Source of the DNA: Eleusine coracana subsp. coracana
Taxonomy: Eukaryota; Streptophyta; Magnoliopsida; Poales; Poaceae
Assembly (NCBI GenBank): GCA_032690845.1
Contig: CM064424.1
Span: forward strand, 49,675,511 to 49,739,510
DNA length: 64,000 nucleotides
Direction: 5' to 3'
Part shown: positions 59,982 to 64,000 of the stretch, one piece after another
Numbering within the stretch: the stretch's first letter is position 1
How the letters are laid out: each line of letters starts with the position of its first letter
Program-made: the position numbers and the translations under genes
The notes under the pieces: model-generated
What the model was told of the DNA's origin: nothing
The model's database searches: none
The model's input: the letters and a program-made list of their open reading frames with translations, nothing else

Positions 59982-62528
59982 TGTAAGAACCGAAGGCGTA
60001 CCGAGAGGGGGGGGGGGGTGAATCGGTAAGCCGCTCACGAATCCATTTACTTCAAATTCCACTACTTGAGTCTAACAAGATAAGAAACCTAAGCAATTCT
60101 AGTAGGCCAAGACCCTACACATGCTAGTGTTCATGATATGATAAAGAGCAGAAGCTAATCACACTAGCCTATGCAAGCCACAATTCACCCTACTCTATAG
60201 AGCACACAATTGGGGAATAGTAAAGAGAGGGTCAAGGAATGCTTATGATTTTTCCCAAAGTCTCAGAAGGATGGTGCCTTCCCCTAATCCTAGTTGGACC
60301 ACTCCCGCTGGAGTCCCGGTCCCTCCCGCCACCATGTGGAGTTATCGCCCATGATCCCGCAATCACTCCTAGAGTGAAGACACCGTGTGTGTCACCGCTG
60401 CACAAAGCACAAGCTCGCCTTCCTCGAGAACTTGCCGAACTCCCCGAGCCGACACGGGCGCTCACTAGTGATGCACCTTTCAACGGCAGGCTCAAACCGT
60501 GTACAAACGTGTGACGGCCTTCACAACCAATCATGATAGGCTCGATCACCGACACCTAATCGGTCCAGGTCTCACCATAGACCAAGAGTAACAATCTATA
60601 TCACACCCTAGCCTTAGATGTGCAAGATGCTCAACTTACTCTCCACTAGCACTCTCAAGATATGCAATATCTCCACCTAGTACTCTCCTCTTTTTCTCTT
60701 AGACCTTACCAAATGCTCTCAGGTATTATACTGGCCAAGAGAGGTCTCCAAGACCCCAGTAACAAAGTTATATAGACTCCCAACCTCAAACTAGCCGTTT
60801 CTCCATGAAACTGTCTTTCTAGACATCTAGACCGGACTGTCCGGTCACTGCCTGACCGGATCGTCTGGTCACTCTGGTAACGTCTCTCCCAGCCGTTGGC
60901 TGCTCTGCCCAGACAATTTCTCTGTATTGATCGGACCGTCCGGTCACTAGACCGGACCGTCCGGTCCATTTCTCTCTCCAGTCGAGGAGCCTCCGTGAAA
61001 GTGCAGTGATGTGGACAAGGCTTCCCGATCTTCCGAAAGGTTCTGGATACGTTGATTTAGTCGGAGGCCACACACAAATCGATCTAGCTTCAGAACAGCA
61101 CGTTCTAAACCCCGCAATCGCAGCACGACGTCTCCTCTGGTTATCAACTGTCCTAAAACGATTGACCTCGCCGAGAAGGCTAATCCCTGCCTGCGAATCA
61201 AGAACACAAGCAAGAACAAAGAAGAATGCAACACAATTGCAGATGTATTATGAATCTCACGAAGTTGGGGTCTCACAAACCGTGATCCCGGTGAAACTAT
61301 TATGAACAGAAAAATCTAAGCAAAATCCAAACCATAATGGTGTGGTGGCGGCTGTATATGAAGACCCTAGGGTCATGCAAGACCCTCTGAATGCGCCCCT
61401 AATTGGGCTCAACTAGATACAAAGCTCAAAGGCCAAAAACAGGCGACGCAACACCGAAATAGATTCTAGACCCTCTCTTGTTTCGATGATTCCCGATGAC
61501 TCTGGATGTATTTTGATATGAGACCAGCGGCATTGGAAAGGTCTTCTTCTTATCTTTCCGTGCATATGTAGAACGTCCAAATCCGAGTCCGTATGCGTCC
61601 TGGGCCCCAAAACAGACTCGAAGTCAGTTTTGGTTGGGCCTCCACCTTAGCTTCCACGTCCTTGCTGGTCCTCCACGTCTCCAAGTCCTTCTCCCATCAT
61701 TTCCTTTTCCTCTCCATGGTTCCTAATTACACTATAATCATTAGGTAGAAAACCATTCTCAAAAGTGACATATAATGAACAACATAGGAACAAGCTCACC
61801 TCTAAATTTAGTCGTCGTGCATGAGCTCTAGTCATTGGACCTTGCAAGTCCAGAATTAGAGAAGTGTTGCATGTATCCTTAGGAGTGATGTCCTTATCAT
61901 GCATCCTCTCTACCGTTCCTGCACTCCTACTGACTGGACCGTCCGGTCAGCAGACCGGACCGTCCGGTCTGTACAGAGTCTCCTGCTGACAGACTTTTTG
62001 CTCCTCGCTCTATGTCCTAGACAACTCCTTATAGTGACCGTACAGTCCAGTCTCCACTGACCCCTCTGTCCAGTCTCTATGTCCAGAAGCTGAAACTTAT
62101 CGTCCTCGCTTAACTTTGTTTCTCGGCTTCTCCGAACAGCTCCTTGGCTTCTCCACTATCACCTAGTGCCTATGATTTCACCGAGCAACCTTGCACATCA
62201 CCGACTAGACATGACCTAAGAGAATGACCTAGACCCCCTTGATAGTCCAGTTTTTCCTATGGACTCAAAGCCCTAACAACTAGTCAAGTGTTCCAAATAC
62301 TTGCACCATAGCTTGTTCTCCGCTTTGATCCATCTCCATCAACCCTTGGACTCTATCAAGTTCACAAGCCAAGGCAACCATCATCCATATGATTTGTAAT
62401 AGAGTTAAGAGATGATTCCTACATAGACAACACTCGTGTAGATATTAGTGCACAATTTCATAGTTGTCATCTATCACCAAAACATCCATACCTCGGGAAT
62501 CCAATCATCAATGGTCATGAAGCTTATA
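59982..62528 (-). repeat. 5' LTR of element B, interrupted
   Basis: Minus strand from 62528 to 59982. Without the 893-bp insertion and one target copy it is about 1649 bp. A 12-base G run lies near 60007. Palindrome pairs are at 60830/60854, 60929/60950 and 61932/61953. The first bases read TATAAGC where TGTAAGC is expected. Confidence 0.9.
61007..61899 (-). mobile_element. Small LTR-like element, copy 2, 893 bp
   Basis: Absent from the matching place in B's 3' LTR, which proves an insertion. Ends TGATGTGGAC and TCCTTATCA; flanks TGCAG (61002-61006) and TGCAT (61900-61904), a 5-bp duplication with one mismatch. On the minus strand, near the start, 61904-61647 is open and includes LQGPMTRAHARRLNLEVS, which looks like the C-terminal tail of a gypsy polyprotein. 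So this may be a solo LTR that overlaps the pol end. It matches copy 1 at 30862-31624 in its termini. Confidence 0.8.
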
Positions 62529-63052
62529 GCCAGGCCGGACGGCATCACTGGTCGGGTGCCGACCCCCTCCGGGTCGCCCCGTGACTTCTCCCGGTTAGGC
62601 CACATGTGGGCCTCTTTTCCTTAGCCATATTTCATTACTTTTGGTCCGGGAGGAGAAAATAGCTTCATGGTGGAGTGTTTTGAAGAATCGGCCGGGTCGG
62701 ATATTTAGCCTGATGATGACTCCGGTTTGATCAGTGGGGTGGCTGATTTCAGCCTGATATGACCCTGTCAGCTGGGTCATGATTTCAGCCATCACGACCC
62801 TGCTCGGGTCCTGATTTCCGCCTCAAAAGACCCTGTCGGCCAGTGGAAAATGGCTGTTTCACAGTCGTGACCGGCCGACGGGGTGTTTCATCATGTTTTT
62901 GCATGTTTTGACCCTAATATACCTGCAAACACATATTTCACCAAAACTTGTGGAACTTTATTAGTTTAAACAAATATTCATGAAACTTTGGTCTTTACCT
63001 TGCTTTTCTCGACCGGTTGGTGGCCGATATTGGGTTTTATGGGCCACCAACA
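62529..63052 (-). repeat. Athila-like gypsy LTR, 5' portion (minus strand)
   Basis: The minus strand begins TGTTGGTGGCCC at 63052, immediately after the purine tract AAGCTTGGGGAGG, and continues until interrupted by element B. Joined with 37869-39212 it gives an LTR of about 1.87 kb. Confidence 0.7.
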
Positions 63053-64000
63053 CCTCCCCAAGCTTAAACCTTTGCTTGTCCCAAGAAAATTAAAACATAG
63101 AGGAGATGGATCAGGAGTTGCTTGAATATTAGAGCCCTGCGAGGATCAAGTGCACAAACACATACTCCGACAAAATATGGGTAAGTGTAAACCAGCACAA
63201 CTTGGTCACTAAGTCATTCTCATTGCATAGCAGGGCTTACTGGCCTTTTACAACCTTGTCATGAGCGGTTGAAGTCTAGAACGACTAGTTTAGACTTGTC
63301 ATTCAATCTCGTATTTGATCATGAGTCCAAAGTTTTTATAATGCTGCATAAGATTGAAAATTCTTCCCTCTTGGTGTAATCTCCCACTATGACTCTCATC
63401 TCTCAACAAGTGTATTTCCTTACCAAGTGCTCATCCTACATTCTAAAAGCTTGGCTTGTATGTGGAGCTTGGTTGGATGGCACATCTAGCATGCATATAT
63501 TGTTAAGTGATGGTCCTAGCAAAAATACTTTGCACTTCCTCATTCCAATCATTTGGAAATAATGTCCAAGGGACAGGGAGAGAATGGACTCACGCGAAGG
63601 AGTAGGCTAGCACAACTGCAAAAGCCTTGGGTACAAATTAGTCCCAAAAAGCTGGATTTTTGTGCTATAGTGAAAGGATGGTTCTTTATTTTGCTCAAAG
63701 ATATTTTTGAACCTTGAAACTTGATGTCGTACGTCCATGAGAGCTGATAGACTTTTCTTTCTTTTCCTTCTTTTTTTTTTCTTTTCTTTCGGCTCTCATG
63801 GTGTAGAGAGGCTAATTTAGTGGTTCAAATATTTTTGCAACCCTTTTTTTAGCATTTATTGCGGAGAACCAAAATCTTTCTTATAGGATCAAGGTTTCTC
63901 AAAAAGGAAAGATTTTTGGTTGGCATGCTTGGTGAAGTGGATGCTTGAATCCGAAGTGGAAACCACATGGCCAAGCATGATTTATTGAGAACTCAAAGAT
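63053..64000 (-). other. 3' non-coding internal region of the Athila-like element
   Basis: No ORF. Purine tract AAGCTTGGGGAGG (minus strand, 63065-63053), preceded on that strand by CAAGCAAAGGTTTA, as commonly seen before Athila 3' LTRs. A long pyrimidine run (plus strand, about 63750-63790) is also present. Its coding part would lie beyond the window. Confidence 0.55.

Larger units (their letters stand above)
39213..62528 (-). mobile_element. Element B: non-autonomous SIRE-lineage copia element, split by A
   Basis: Read on the minus strand: 5' LTR 62528-59982 (with an 893-bp insertion), primer site TGGATCAGAGC, gag 59929-57773, a spacer with palindromes, second ORF 55763-53389, purine tract, and 3' LTR 52760-51370 continuing at 39497-39213. 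With insertions removed both LTRs come to about 1.65-1.68 kb, consistent with the LTRs of A. No protease, integrase, RT or RNase H is present. The outer end of the 3' LTR (about 26 bp) is missing at the G run at 39213. B lies inside the Athila-like LTR. Confidence 0.85.

Overview
The window looks like nuclear DNA of a grass (Poaceae). One spliced host gene sits among nested plant transposons whose families are typical of grass genomes: a Tekay-type chromovirus, a CACTA element with TTTGCCGTGTGCC subterminal repeats, a Tat-lineage gypsy element, SIRE-lineage copia elements and a Stowaway MITE. Species cannot be fixed from the sequence. No rRNA, tRNA or CRISPR array was recognised.

Layout. 1-6878: 3' half of a Ty3/gypsy chromovirus (RT, RNase H, integrase, chromodomain) plus its 3.9-kb 3' LTR. 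6879-14287: 3' part of a CACTA element with decayed TNP2-type and TNPA-like genes and an intact 3' terminus. 14288-21144: the gene island, with two small inverted-repeat elements and one apparently intact minus-strand gene (17979-20282, two exons, 632 aa) for a RING-H2/vWA protein of the WAV3-like E3 ligase family. 21145-36460: a minus-strand copia relic, split at ACCAA by a complete 11.9-kb Tat-lineage element (23066-34969). That element carries a decayed single-frame gag-pol on the plus strand and a spliced antisense gene on the minus strand, itself interrupted by a 763-bp LTR-like insertion with TSD GGACA.

36461-64000 is a deep nest. A gypsy LTR with its primer site (36461-37809) meets, head to head, the LTR of an Athila-like minus-strand element. 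That LTR (37869-39212 plus 62529-63052) is split by element B (minus, 39213-62528). B's 3' LTR is in turn split by element A (plus, 39498-51364; TSD CTTCC). A and B are copies of one non-autonomous copia family that carries a SIRE-type gag and a second, Athila-ORF1-like ORF but no protease, integrase or reverse transcriptase. A's 5' end shows a tandem duplication followed by collapse to a solo LTR. B's 5' LTR holds a second copy (61007-61899) of the small LTR-like element seen at 30862.

Points I rate highest: the gag-only family with a nonsense codon shared by both copies; its 17-bp palindromes GACCGGACNGTCCGGTC paired at exactly 21 bp; the antisense spliced gene of the Tat element; and the reconstructable insertion and recombination order. 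Apart from the WAV3-like gene, every coding region is broken. Most premature stops look like single C-to-T or G-to-A changes, as expected of methylated, silenced repeats. All family names rest on reading motifs by eye; no database search was run.
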